From assembly GCF_003312875.1 (NCBI RefSeq), contig NZ_CP015163.1, positions 4,712,001-4,776,000 on the forward strand: a DNA stretch of 64,000 nucleotides, in the 5' to 3' direction. This DNA comes from Amycolatopsis albispora (GTDB taxonomy: Bacteria; Actinomycetota; Actinomycetes; Mycobacteriales; Pseudonocardiaceae). Below, piece after piece: positions 8,599 through 17,412 of the stretch. How positions within the stretch are numbered: position 1 is the stretch's first letter; each line of letters starts with the position of its first letter. Both the position numbers and the translations under genes were made by a program. The notes under the pieces were generated by a model. The model made no database searches. It was not told where the DNA came from and was given only the letters and a program-made list of their open reading frames with translations.

Positions 8599-8638
8599 GG
8601 AAGAGGCCCGGTTCGCCGAAACGAACCGGGCCTCTTCC
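8591..8638 (-). terminator. intrinsic terminator after tRNA-fMet copy 1
   Basis: A perfect 17-bp stem (8599-8615 with 8622-8638) and a 6-base loop are followed on the minus strand by five U (A-run 8594-8598). It begins 2 bases beyond the 3' CCA of the tRNA. Confidence 0.92.
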
Positions 8639-8640
8639 CG

Positions 8641-8717
8641 TGGTAGCGGGGACAGGATTTGAACCTGCGACCTCTGGGTTATGAGCCCAGCGAGCTACCG
8701 AGCTGCTCCACCCCGCG
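8641..8717 (-). tRNA. initiator tRNA-fMet (CAT), copy 1, CCA encoded
   Basis: A 77-base cloverleaf read on the minus strand. It starts CGCGGGGTGGAGCAGC and has anticodon CAT in a loop closed by three G-C pairs (GGGCTCATAACCC). The first base C1 cannot pair with T72, and there is an A11-T24 pair in the D stem. These are initiator features; elongator tRNA-Met lacks them. The 3' CCA is encoded (8641-8643). A -10 box TAATCT lies at 8733-8738, 15 bases upstream of the 5' end. Confidence 0.95.
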
Positions 8718-8878
8718 TTGTTGTGTAAGAAAAGATTACCCCGGGCGCCCCGACTGGCCGACACCGGGTGCACTTAACGCAGTTTACGCAGGTAGAAGCC
8801 CGATCTCCGACCTGAGAGGGAGGCCGCTCGCCCCCGCGGTGGAAGTGCCGGGAACGGCACGCGGCCGATGCTGAGCCC

Positions 8879-9820
8879 ATGACAAGCACACGACGCTGGC
8901 CGGTCGGGCTCGGTTGCTGGGCACTGGCCTATGGAGCCGTCCGGTTCTCCGTGCCGCTGCCCGGCGGCAACCGCAACGCCGACCTGTCCGCGATCCCCGC
9001 CTGGGCCGTCGCCGCCGTCTGCGTGCTCGGCGCGGTGGTGGCGTTCACACCCAGGGTGAACCGGGCCGTGCTCGCCGCGGGCTGGGCGGTGGCGGCGGCA
9101 CTGACGGCACTGGGCTTCGTGCTCGTGCTCGACCTGGTCGCCCTCGCGCTGCCCGGGCTCGAGCTGCCGTTCGCCCTCCAGCCGTTCCTCCTCCGGCTCG
9201 GCTGCGCGCTGACCGGCCTCGCGTTCGCCAGGCTCACGCTCACCCGGCAACGGCGGTTTCGCGGCGCCTGCCCGGACTGCGGCCGCATCGGCGGCGTGAC
9301 CCGGCTCGCCACCCGCCCGCGCTGGGCGCTGGTGGCCGGATACGTCGCCGTCGCCGGGTGCGCCCTCCGCTTCGGCGCGCAATCCCTTTGGGAGGACGAA
9401 CTCCCGATCGGCCTCAGCGCCTCGTGGTGGCTGTTCGTGGTGGGCATGCTCGCGGGCGGCACGCTGCTGCCGCTGGCGCTGGTGCACCGCTGGGGCGAGA
9501 TCTGGCCGCGGTGGGTGCTCCCGCTGGCGGGCAGGCGGGTGCCGCGCCTGGTGCTGCTGATCCCCGCCGCGTTGTTCGCCCTCGGCCTGGTCTCCTACTT
9601 CGGCGCGTTCGGCCTCGTCGAACTGGTCGTGCGCGCGGTGTCCGGCGAATCGGACGAGCACACGCTGTTCCTCTGGCTCGCGGTGCTCGGTTATCTCGGC
9701 TGGGGCGCCGGGATCGGCGTCGCCGCGGTGGCCTACCACGCGCGCACCCGGCCGGTCTGCGCCCGCTGCGCCGAACGTCCACAACGGACCAGTGACGGCC
9801 TAGTCGGCGTAGAGCCGTGA
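8879..9820 (+). CDS. multi-pass membrane protein with two CxxC pairs, unknown function
   Basis: A 313-residue protein that I do not recognise as a named family. About eight hydrophobic helices alternate with short loops. Two cysteine pairs sit in hydrophilic segments: CPDC (C131, C134) between TM4 and TM5, and CARC (C294, C297) near the C-terminus. These could form one zinc or iron site, or two half-sites. ATG 8879 is used. The last 21 bases overlap the 3' end of the convergent WYL regulator gene. The pair sits between two identical initiator tRNA genes. No signal for a transported substrate or enzyme activity is visible. Confidence 0.65.
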   Translation: MTSTRRWPVGLGCWALAYGAVRFSVPLPGGNRNADLSAIPAWAVAAVCVLGAVVAFTPRVNRAVLAAGWAVAAALTALGFVLVLDLVALALPGLELPFALQPFLLRLGCALTGLAFARLTLTRQRRFRGACPDCGRIGGVTRLATRPRWALVAGYVAVAGCALRFGAQSLWEDELPIGLSASWWLFVVGMLAGGTLLPLALVHRWGEIWPRWVLPLAGRRVPRLVLLIPAALFALGLVSYFGAFGLVELVVRAVSGESDEHTLFLWLAVLGYLGWGAGIGVAAVAYHARTRPVCARCAERPQRTSDGLVGVEP

Positions 9821-10771
9821 CAGGCCGTCGACGAGCTGGGTGATCCGGTCCCGCAGCGACGGCGGTTCGAGCACCTCGACCTCCGGCCCCAGCCGGAGCA
9901 GCTCGGCCGCCGCGTGTTCGGTCGATTCGATCGGGATGGTGCCGGTCACCCAGCCGTCCTCCCCCGGCTCGCCGGCCGATTCGGCGAACGCCCTGACCAC
10001 ATCGGCCGCGTAGTTGTCCGGGAACCTTTCGGCACCCGACGGCGAAAGCCGGATCACCGCGGCACCCCGCTGCCGCCGGGTCTGGAAGTCCGCGCGATAG
10101 GCCGCCCAGTACCCGGCGAGATCGAATTCCGGCGGCCGCTCGAAGTGGTCGCCTTCGGTGAGTTCGAGGATCTGGTTCACGCGGTACGTGGCGGCCCGCT
10201 CACCACTGCCCGCCACCAGGTACCAGCGACCGCCCTTGAGCACGAGACCGTACGGGTGGAGCGTGCGCTCGACGTCCCGCGGCTCGCGCCACCGGCGGTA
10301 CCGGACGTGCAGCGCGCGCTGCGTCCACACCGCCTCGGCGACGGCCGCCAGGTGCGGGGTCTCCTCGGCCTCGGAATACCAGCTCGGCGCGTCGAAGTGG
10401 AACCGCGACGCGATGCGGCCGGCGCGCTCCCGCAGCTCCTCCGGCATCGCGGCGAGCACCTTGAGCTGAGCCGTGCCCGCCAGCTCCGCCAGCCCCAGCT
10501 CCGCCGCCGGCCCCGGCAGCCCGGTGAGGAACAGCGTCTCGGCCTCCGCGGCGGTGAGCCCGGTCAGCCGCGTGCGGTACCCGTCGAGCAGCTGGTACCC
10601 ACCCGCGGGGCCCGCGTCGCCGTACAGCGGGATCCCGGCGGCGTGCAGCGACTCGGCGTCCCGGTAGATGGTGCGCACCGACACCTCGAGCTCCGCGGCC
10701 AGCTCGCGCGCGGTCATGCGCCCGCGCGCCTGCAACAGCAGCAACATCGACACCAGGCGACTGGCCCGCAC
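9800..10771 (-). CDS. WYL-domain helix-turn-helix transcriptional regulator
   Basis: A 323-residue regulator. An N-terminal winged helix (about 1-60: RLVSMLLLLQARGRMTARELAAELEVSVRTIYRDAESL) is followed by a WYL domain around residues 140-210 (ALHVRYRRWREPRDVERTLHPYGLVLKGGRWYLVAG) and a C-terminal WCX extension. This architecture is common in actinobacterial DNA-damage or metabolism regulators that sense nucleic acids or nucleotides; the ligand here is unknown. It starts near the terminator of the second tRNA-fMet gene and converges on the membrane-protein gene with a 21-bp overlap. Confidence 0.9.
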   Translation of the reverse strand: MRASRLVSMLLLLQARGRMTARELAAELEVSVRTIYRDAESLHAAGIPLYGDAGPAGGYQLLDGYRTRLTGLTAAEAETLFLTGLPGPAAELGLAELAGTAQLKVLAAMPEELRERAGRIASRFHFDAPSWYSEAEETPHLAAVAEAVWTQRALHVRYRRWREPRDVERTLHPYGLVLKGGRWYLVAGSGERAATYRVNQILELTEGDHFERPPEFDLAGYWAAYRADFQTRRQRGAAVIRLSPSGAERFPDNYAADVVRAFAESAGEPGEDGWVTGTIPIESTEHAAAELLRLGPEVEVLEPPSLRDRITQLVDGLSRLYAD

Positions 10772-10792
10772 CCGACCTCCCCGCGAACACGA

Positions 10793-10824
10793 AAGAGGGC
10801 CGTGTCCGCGGACACGACCCTCTT
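10793..10824 (-). terminator. terminator hairpin after tRNA-fMet copy 2
   Basis: AAGAGGG and CGTGTCC arms (10793-10807) pair with GGACACG and CCCTCTT (10810-10824) with one internal mismatch, giving a 14-bp near-perfect stem 7 bases beyond the tRNA 3' end. The U-run on the minus strand is short (TTTC). Confidence 0.75.
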
Positions 10825-10831
10825 CCCTCTG

Positions 10832-10905
10832 TAGCGGGGACAGGATTTGAACCTGCGACCTCTGGGTTATGAGCCCAGCGAGCTACCGAGCTGCTCCACC
10901 CCGCG
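10832..10905 (-). tRNA. initiator tRNA-fMet (CAT), copy 2, no encoded CCA
   Basis: The 74 bases are identical to copy 1 at 8644-8717, including CAT anticodon, three G-C anticodon-stem pairs and C1/T72 mismatch. After A73 the sequence reads CAG, so CCA must be added post-transcriptionally. The promoter lies at 10917-10946. Confidence 0.95.
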
Positions 10906-10916
10906 TTGTGACACCA

Positions 10917-10946
10917 ACCTTACGCCGCGGTTTCCCGGCGGTGCAA
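10917..10946 (-). promoter_or_regulatory. promoter of tRNA-fMet copy 2
   Basis: On the minus strand TTGCAC (10941-10946) and TAAGGT (10917-10922) are separated by 18 bases, 11 bases upstream of the tRNA 5' end. This fits a housekeeping sigma-factor promoter. Confidence 0.65.
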
Positions 10947-10972
10947 AGCGGGTGCCCCAAAGGTTGCCGACA

Positions 10973-13966
10973 TCACCCCCCGGCGGGCGGCTGCGCGCCC
11001 GCCTTGGCCTGCTCGTAGCGGTTGGCCGCCGCCTCCAGGTCGGACAGCGCCTGGCCCTGCGCGACGAAGTCACCGGACTGCTGTGCCGCCTTGAGCCTGG
11101 TCAGCGCCGCGTCGATGTCGGCGATCGCCTGGTCGATCTGCGGGTTGCCGGTGTTCGGCGGCAACGGCACGCCCTGCCCAGGCGTCGACGGCGGGGTCGA
11201 GGGCGGTGCGTTCGGATCCGTCGACGGCGGCGGTGCCGGTGTGGTCGGCGGTGCCTCCTGGTCCGGCCCGGTCGCCGCTTCACCGGTACCCGGCCCGAAC
11301 ACCTCGTCGAGCGCCTGGTTCAGCGTCGGCGCGAACCCGACCTTCGACCCGTACGAGACGAGCACCCGGGCCAGCTGCGGGAAGCTGTTCGCGTTCCGCT
11401 GCTGGATGTAGATCGGTTCCACGTAGATGAACCCGTCGGCCACCGGCAGCGTCAGCAGGTTGCCGGGGATCACGTTGACGCTCTGGTTCCCCAGTAGCGT
11501 TCTCTGCTCGGCGAAGTCCGGGTCGCTTTGGAACCGGTTCTGCACCTGGACCGGACCGTCGTTCTGGTTGCTGCCGTCACTGGGCAGCCTCAGGACTCTG
11601 ATCTGGCCGTAGTCCTCCGGTTCCGACGACACCGACACCCACGCCGCGAGGTACTGCCGTTGCAACGCGGTCAGCGAGCTGGTCAGCTGGAACTTCGGTT
11701 TCGTGTCCCCCGGCGCCTGCGCCATCACGTAGTACGCCGGTTGCTTCGGCCCGTTCGCGCTCGGGTCCAGCCCGCCGTCCTTGGTCGGGTCCGGCGGCAC
11801 GCTCCAGAACGTCTGGGTCGAGAAGAACTCCTGCGGGCTGCCCACGTGGTACTTGGTCAGCAGCTCGCGCTGCACCTTGAACATGTCCTCCGGGTACCGG
11901 AAGTGCTCGCGCAGGCTCGGCGTGATCTCCGAGCTCGGCTTCACGATCCCGGGGAAGACGTTCTTCCACGCGTTCAGCACCGGCTCGTTGTCGTCCATCG
12001 CGTACAGGTTCACCGTGCCGTTGAACGCGTCGACGGTGGCCTTGACCGAGTTCCGGATGTAGTTCAGCGAGCTGTTCTGCTGTCTCGCCACGCCGGACAG
12101 CGAGTCCTGCGTGGCCGCGCCCAGCTGGGTCTGCTGGGCGTACGGGAAGTTGTTCATCGTGGTGTAGCCGTCGACGATCCACTGGATCTTGCCGTCGATC
12201 ACCGCCGGGTACGGGTCACCGTCCACGGTCAGCCACGGCGCCACCTTGCTGACCCGGTCCCGCGGGTCGCGGTTGTACATGATCTTCGAGCCTTCGCTGA
12301 TGGCGTCGGAGAAGAGGATGTTGCGCTCCCCCTCGTTCGCCGCGAAGACCAGCCGGTTGAACCAGCCGTCGATCGGCACACCGCCGGTGCCCTTGTAGAG
12401 GTAGCTGCGGTCGGAGGCGGTGTCGAACTCACCCGGCGCCTTGCCCGGCTGCCCGCCGACGATCGCGTAGTCCGTGGCCAGCTCGCCGTAGTAGACGCGG
12501 GCCTCGTCCACCCGGATGCCCGAGCCGGTCGGGTTCACCGTGTCGCTGGTGGTGGCGACCGGGTAACCACCGTCGGAGTTGCCCTGCCCGGCGCCGGTGG
12601 CGTCACCGACCGCGCGGTCGATGGTGTTCGCCGGGGCCGCGACGAAGCCGTTGCCGTGCGTGTAGACCAGGTGCCGGTTGATCCAGGTCCGCTGGTTCTC
12701 GGCGAGGCCCTCGGTCTTGATCTCCTTCGCGGCGACGATGTAGTCCTGCCGCTTGCCGTTGACCTCGTAGCGGTCGACGTCGAGCTTCTCCGGGAAGCCG
12801 TAGAAGTTCTCGCGGCCGACGCGCTGGGTGAAGGTCGGGGTCAGCACGTCCGGGTCGAGCAGGCGAATGTTCGGGATGGTGCCCTTGTCCGCCCGCACCT
12901 CGGCCGGGGTGGCCGTGGTTTTGCCCGTGTAGTTGTCGTACTGGACGTCCCCGAGGTCGAAGGCGAACTTCGTGGCGTCCATGTTCCGCTGGATCGACTG
13001 CGCTTCCTTCTCGTTCGCGTTCGGGCGCACCGAGAACTGCTCCAGCACGGCGGGCCAGGCGGCGCCGACCAGGATGCCGGACAGGATCAGCAGCACCAGC
13101 GCGATCGCCGGGAGCTGGATGTTGCGCAGGAAGGCGCCGACGAAGAAGGCGATCGCGCAGAACACCGAGATGCACAGCAGGATCAGCTTCGCGGGCAGCA
13201 CCGCGTTCAGGTCGGTGTAGGTGGCACCGTAGAACAGCGGCGCGTTGCGGTCGGAGAACAGCAGGTTGTACCGGTCGAGGAAGTACTCGACCGCCTTGAA
13301 CAAGACAAAAAGGCCGATGGTGATGGCCAGCTGCACCCGCGCCGGGCCCGCCATCTGCCCGCCCTTGCCGGCCAGCCGGATGCCGCCGAACAGGTAGTGC
13401 GCCAGCAGCGCGCCGATGAAGGCCACCGCGATCGCGACGAACAGCCAGCCCAGCAGCCAGTTGTAGAACGGCAGGTCGAAGGCGTAGAAGCCGACGTCGT
13501 TGCCGAACTCGGGATCGGTCTGGCCGAAGTTCGTGCCGTTGAAGTACAGCTGGACGCGCTGCCAGGCGTCCTGGCCGGAGAAGCCGGCGATCACCCCGGC
13601 GGCCACCGGGATGCCGATGCCGAACAGCCGGATGCGCGCGACCACGGTGGAGCGGTACCTGGCCAGCGGATCGTCGGCGCCCGACACCGGGACGAACACC
13701 GGCCGGGTGCGGTAGGCGATGGCCAGGCTCAGCGCGAGCGCGCCGCCGACCAGCAGGCCCACCGCGAAGAACAGGCCGATCCGGGTGTAGAGCTCGGTGG
13801 TGAACACGTTCCTGGCGCCGACCTCGCCGAACCACAACCAGTCGACGTAGGTGTCGAGCAGTCTCGCGCCCAGCAACAGCGCCAGCACGACAACGGCCGC
13901 GATGATCAGCAGTATCCGGCTGCGCTTGGACAGTTTCGGCAGGCTCACGGGGGGCCGAGTGGCCAC
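10973..13966 (-). CDS. UPF0182 family large membrane protein (Rv3193c-like)
   Basis: A 997-residue envelope protein of unknown function, conserved in Actinobacteria. The N-terminal third has about seven transmembrane helices beginning RSRILLIIAAVVVLALLLGARLLD and including the family hallmark YVDWLWFGEVGARNVFTTEL. The middle is a long soluble, probably extracytoplasmic region (from about residue 320). The C-terminus is a Pro/Thr-rich linker followed by a short predicted coiled coil. GTG 13966 is chosen because AGGAG (13975-13979) lies 8 bases upstream; the longer open frame to 14329 is non-coding. It is divergent from the PPA1309 gene and belongs to the conserved block 11-21 kb. Confidence 0.93.
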   Translation of the reverse strand: MATRPPVSLPKLSKRSRILLIIAAVVVLALLLGARLLDTYVDWLWFGEVGARNVFTTELYTRIGLFFAVGLLVGGALALSLAIAYRTRPVFVPVSGADDPLARYRSTVVARIRLFGIGIPVAAGVIAGFSGQDAWQRVQLYFNGTNFGQTDPEFGNDVGFYAFDLPFYNWLLGWLFVAIAVAFIGALLAHYLFGGIRLAGKGGQMAGPARVQLAITIGLFVLFKAVEYFLDRYNLLFSDRNAPLFYGATYTDLNAVLPAKLILLCISVFCAIAFFVGAFLRNIQLPAIALVLLILSGILVGAAWPAVLEQFSVRPNANEKEAQSIQRNMDATKFAFDLGDVQYDNYTGKTTATPAEVRADKGTIPNIRLLDPDVLTPTFTQRVGRENFYGFPEKLDVDRYEVNGKRQDYIVAAKEIKTEGLAENQRTWINRHLVYTHGNGFVAAPANTIDRAVGDATGAGQGNSDGGYPVATTSDTVNPTGSGIRVDEARVYYGELATDYAIVGGQPGKAPGEFDTASDRSYLYKGTGGVPIDGWFNRLVFAANEGERNILFSDAISEGSKIMYNRDPRDRVSKVAPWLTVDGDPYPAVIDGKIQWIVDGYTTMNNFPYAQQTQLGAATQDSLSGVARQQNSSLNYIRNSVKATVDAFNGTVNLYAMDDNEPVLNAWKNVFPGIVKPSSEITPSLREHFRYPEDMFKVQRELLTKYHVGSPQEFFSTQTFWSVPPDPTKDGGLDPSANGPKQPAYYVMAQAPGDTKPKFQLTSSLTALQRQYLAAWVSVSSEPEDYGQIRVLRLPSDGSNQNDGPVQVQNRFQSDPDFAEQRTLLGNQSVNVIPGNLLTLPVADGFIYVEPIYIQQRNANSFPQLARVLVSYGSKVGFAPTLNQALDEVFGPGTGEAATGPDQEAPPTTPAPPPSTDPNAPPSTPPSTPGQGVPLPPNTGNPQIDQAIADIDAALTRLKAAQQSGDFVAQGQALSDLEAAANRYEQAKAGAQPPAGG

Positions 13967-14130
13967 TGCACACGCTCCTGTTGTCGTGATCTGGTACTCC
14001 GGGGCACCGGCACCGGCATCCTCGCCGACCGCCCCTGGATACCTAACTCTACGGATGGCCTCCTGAGTTCCCTGAACCGCCCAAACCGGGCGCATAAGAA
14101 CGCGGTCACCGAGCCTGCCACGATGTGCGC

Positions 14131-14679
14131 ATGACGGAGAGCGAGAAGCCCGCGACCGGGGTCGGCGCGCTGGCCCGCGAGGTGGAGGAGTTCGTGGCGG
14201 CGGGCGGCTGGGAGCAGCCGCCGCAGCTGTTCGCTCTGGTGCCCACCCAGGCACTGCTCGCGCAGCAGCCCGACCTGGCCGGTCAGCTCGACGCCGACGC
14301 CGAGCTGACCCCGGTGGCGCAGGAAGCACTGCCCGAGGGCGACCTCGCCGACGCGCTGGGCCAGATCGCCTGGCCGGAGCTGGTGGCAGGCTGCGCGCTG
14401 GCCCAGGAGATCATCGTGCTGCCGCCGGACGCCGAGGAGGAACTGGCCGGCGAATCCGACGCCGACCGGCTGCGCCAGGCCGCCGCGGACCACCCGCGCC
14501 GCACGGAAGCCCGGCTGGTCGCCGCCGTGCTCCGGGGTGGCGAGGCGTCCTGCGTGATGCGGCTGCGCGGGCTCAAGGGCGCCGACGGCGAGCCGGTCGA
14601 CGAGATCATCGAGAACGCCGAGCTGGCGCCGAACCTCGTCGCCGCCCTCCAGGCCACGTTCGCCCCCGAAGCGGGGTAG
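14131..14679 (+). CDS. PPA1309 family protein
   Basis: A 182-residue acidic cytosolic protein of unknown function. It is recognisable by GALAREVEEFVAAGGWEQPPQLFALVPTQALL, the central IAWPELVAGCALAQEIIVLPP and RLVAAVLRGGEASCVMRLRG. In actinobacterial genomes this family sits between the UPF0182 and YlbL genes, as it does here, which suggests a shared process, though none is proven. ATG 14131 is preferred over GTG 14125, since most homologs start at this point; no strong ribosome-binding site is visible. Confidence 0.85.
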   Translation: MTESEKPATGVGALAREVEEFVAAGGWEQPPQLFALVPTQALLAQQPDLAGQLDADAELTPVAQEALPEGDLADALGQIAWPELVAGCALAQEIIVLPPDAEEELAGESDADRLRQAAADHPRRTEARLVAAVLRGGEASCVMRLRGLKGADGEPVDEIIENAELAPNLVAALQATFAPEAG

Positions 14680-14802
14680 GCCTAAGCAGGACAACGCCGA
14701 GCCGCCGAGCGGAGTCGCTCAGCCGGAGCGCCACCGGCGGGGCCTCTCCGCCGAGCCGCCGCCGGACGAGGCCTCGCAGCGGGACGGCACGGGTGCGGTC
14801 GC

Positions 14803-15933
14803 TCAGCAGGACGGTGCCGGGCGGTTCGCCTTGAGGTCCTCCAGCGCGGCCAGCGCGCCGTCCAGGTTGGACACCTTCACCAGCTTCAGCCCCTCCGGCG
14901 CGGCCGCGGCCGCCTCGGCGCAGTTCTGCGCGGGCACCAGGAAGGTGGTCGCCCCGGCCTCACGGGCCGCGACCACCTTGAAGCTGATCCCGCCGATCGG
15001 GTTGACCTCGCCACGCTCGGTGATCTCACCGGTGCCAGCCACGTGCTCGCCGGCCACCAGTTCACCGTCGGTGAGCTGGTCGACAATGGCCAGCGCGAAC
15101 ATCAGCCCGGCCGACGGCCCGCCGACCTCCTGCAGCGTGATCGACACGTCGTAGGGCACGTCGGCGCGCTCGATCGGCGCCAGGCCGATGAAGCCCTCGG
15201 TGCGCGCGGGGTCCGGGTTCTGCGCCAGCGTCAGCGATTCGGTGCGGGCGGGCTGGCCCTCGTGCTGGAAGGTGATCTGGATGGTCTCGCCGGGCCGGGT
15301 GCCCGCGAGCGCCTCCCGGACCTTCTCCTCGCTGGTGATGTCGGTGTTGTTGACCTTCAGCAGCCGATCACCCGCGGCGAGCACGTGGTCGGCCGGGCTG
15401 CCCGCCACCACTTCCTTCGCCAGCACCTTCACCGGCTCGCCGAGCTTGCGCAGCGCGGCCACCTCGGCGTTGCTCTGCGAGTCCTGGAACTGGCGGACGT
15501 TCTGCTGCTTGACCTCTTCGTCCGACTCCCCCGGCTTGAAGTACTCCTCACGCGGCGCGAGCGCGTACCGGCCGCTCACCCAGTAGCCGAGCGACTCGAA
15601 CAGCGAGACCTCGTCGGTCAGCGAAACCGTGGTCATCCGCAGTTCGCCGCTGGTGGGAAAGGTCTGGCGGCCCTTGATCTCGATCACCGGCACGCCGTCG
15701 ACCTGGCCGAGGGTGTCGTAGGTCGGCCCCGGGCCCAGCGCCACGTACGGCACCCGCACGAACAGCCCGCACACGACGAACACCAGCACCAGCACACTGC
15801 TCAGCACCAGCGTCCAGCCGCGCCGGGTCAGGCCGTGCCCGGCCTCGTCTGCTTCCGCCGCGGGCCACACGTACGGGTCGGGGACACCCGGACGGGTCTT
15901 CTGGGCCGTGGTTTCGTCGCGCGACTCACTCAC
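14803..15933 (-). CDS. YlbL-type PDZ / Lon-like serine protease, membrane anchored (Rv3194c-like)
   Basis: A 376-residue protease. It has a short cytosolic N-terminus, one transmembrane helix (about 41-62, WTLVLSSVLVLVFVVCGLFV), a PDZ domain (about 165-250, LAKEVVAGSPADHVLAAGDRLLKVN) and a Lon-type proteolytic domain. The catalytic Ser is in GGPSAGLMFA and the Lys in NPIGGISFKV, so the Ser-Lys dyad is intact. Members cleave or quality-control envelope proteins. GTG 15933 (VSESRDE) is chosen over an upstream ATG at 15957 that lacks a ribosome-binding site. It is co-oriented with the UPF0182 gene and divergent from the zincin gene. Confidence 0.92.
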   Translation of the reverse strand: MSESRDETTAQKTRPGVPDPYVWPAAEADEAGHGLTRRGWTLVLSSVLVLVFVVCGLFVRVPYVALGPGPTYDTLGQVDGVPVIEIKGRQTFPTSGELRMTTVSLTDEVSLFESLGYWVSGRYALAPREEYFKPGESDEEVKQQNVRQFQDSQSNAEVAALRKLGEPVKVLAKEVVAGSPADHVLAAGDRLLKVNNTDITSEEKVREALAGTRPGETIQITFQHEGQPARTESLTLAQNPDPARTEGFIGLAPIERADVPYDVSITLQEVGGPSAGLMFALAIVDQLTDGELVAGEHVAGTGEITERGEVNPIGGISFKVVAAREAGATTFLVPAQNCAEAAAAAPEGLKLVKVSNLDGALAALEDLKANRPAPSC

Positions 15934-16068
15934 GAGGAGACAGCGTACGGTGACCATCGGCGGTCACCCGGCCCAGGCGCGCGTTTCGGGTCACGGAACC
16001 GCCTCAGCCGTGCGAGAACGACGCACGGTGACGAGGTGCTGCGCGGGTGACCCGCGTACGGTGGACGT

Positions 16069-17412
16069 ATGAGCAAACCCCCGTTCGGCTTCGGACCTCC
16101 CGATCCCGAAAAGCGTCGAGACAACGACCCGTCCGATCCAGGCGGTCAGTTCGGCCAGGGCGCCGACGCGTTCAACCAGCTGGGGCAGATGCTCTCCCAG
16201 CTGGGGCAGATGCTCAGCCAGGCCGGCAGTTCGACGGGCCCGGTGAACTACGACCTCGCCAAGCAGATCGCGCTCCAGCAGCTGGGTTCCAGCGGTGAGG
16301 TGACGATCGGCTTCGCCGCGCAGGGCGACTCCGGGACAGCCGTTCGCGACGCCGCCCACCTGGCCGAGCTCTGGCTGGACGCGGCGACCATCCTGCCCGC
16401 CGGCGCCACCACCACGGTGGCCTGGACCGGCCGTGACTGGGTGGAGAAGACCCTGCCCACCTGGCAGCGCCTGTGCGACCCGGTGGCCAAGCGCGTCTCC
16501 GGTGCCTGGGTCGAGGCCATGCCGGAAGAGGCCAAGCAAGCGGCGGGCCCGCTCCTGTCGATGATGGGCCAGATGGGCGGCATGGCCTTCGGCTCGCAGA
16601 TCGGCAGCGCGCTCGGCCAGCTCGCCTCCGAGGTGCTCACCTCGACGGAGGTCGGGCTGCCCCTCGGCCCGGACAACACCTCCGCCCTGCTCCCGGCGAA
16701 CATCGAGAAGTTCACCGAGGGCCTGGAGCGGCCCGGCAGCGAGGTGCTGGTTTTCCTCGCCGCCCGTGAGGCCGCGCACCAGCGGCTCTTCGCCCACGTG
16801 CCGTGGCTGCGGCAGCGCCTGCTCGCCACCGTCGAGGAGTTCGCCAGCGGTATCACCGTGGACACCTCGGCACTGGAGCAGCTGGCCGGCCGGATCGACC
16901 CGTCGAACCCGTCGAGCATCGAGGAGGCCATGTCCTCCGGGCTGCTCGAGCCCCAGACCACGCCGGAGCAGAAGGCGGCGCTCAACCGCCTCGAAACCCT
17001 GCTCGCCCTGGTCGAAGGCTGGGTCGACGTGGTGGTCGCCGAGGCCGTCGGCGACCGTCTGCCGGGCGCGGACGCGCTGCGCGAGACGCTGCGCCGCCGC
17101 CGCGCGACCGGTGGTCCCGCCGAGCAGACTTTCGCCACGCTGGTCGGGCTCGAGCTGCGCCCGCGCCGCATGCGGGCCGCCTCCGCGTTGTGGAAGCTGG
17201 TCGGGGACACCCACGGCATCGAACAGCGGGACAACCTCTGGTCGCACCCGGACCTGATGCCCACCACGGACGACCTGGACGACCCGATGGCTTTCTCCGA
17301 ACGCCTAGGCGAAACCGAGTCCGACCCGATCGCCGAGGTCGAACGAGCCCAGCGCGCCGCGGACGAAAAGCGCGAGCAGGACAAGCCAGACACCCCCGGC
17401 GACGAGAGCTGA
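16069..17412 (+). CDS. zinc-dependent metalloprotease-like protein, DUF2342 (Rv3195-like)
   Basis: A 447-residue protein of the zincin_2/DUF2342 family, often annotated as a putative hydrolase. The disordered start (PPFGFGPPDPEKRRDNDPSDPGGQ) contains a tandem repeat of LGQMLSQ (about 38-51). Family cores are AWTGRDWVEKTLPTWQRL, LLPANIEKF, VFLAAREAAHQRLFAHVPWLRQRL and ALVEGWVDVVV. The His of AAHQRLF and the Glu of VEGWVD are likely metal ligands. The C-terminus is acidic and lysine-rich. It is divergent from ylbL. The predicted protease activity is known only by family similarity. Confidence 0.88.
   Translation: MSKPPFGFGPPDPEKRRDNDPSDPGGQFGQGADAFNQLGQMLSQLGQMLSQAGSSTGPVNYDLAKQIALQQLGSSGEVTIGFAAQGDSGTAVRDAAHLAELWLDAATILPAGATTTVAWTGRDWVEKTLPTWQRLCDPVAKRVSGAWVEAMPEEAKQAAGPLLSMMGQMGGMAFGSQIGSALGQLASEVLTSTEVGLPLGPDNTSALLPANIEKFTEGLERPGSEVLVFLAAREAAHQRLFAHVPWLRQRLLATVEEFASGITVDTSALEQLAGRIDPSNPSSIEEAMSSGLLEPQTTPEQKAALNRLETLLALVEGWVDVVVAEAVGDRLPGADALRETLRRRRATGGPAEQTFATLVGLELRPRRMRAASALWKLVGDTHGIEQRDNLWSHPDLMPTTDDLDDPMAFSERLGETESDPIAEVERAQRAADEKREQDKPDTPGDES

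Noticed and set aside
11528..14134. 868-codon open frame on the plus strand opposite the UPF0182 gene
   Set aside because: Antisense shadow of a confident gene in a high-GC genome; no protein-like motifs.
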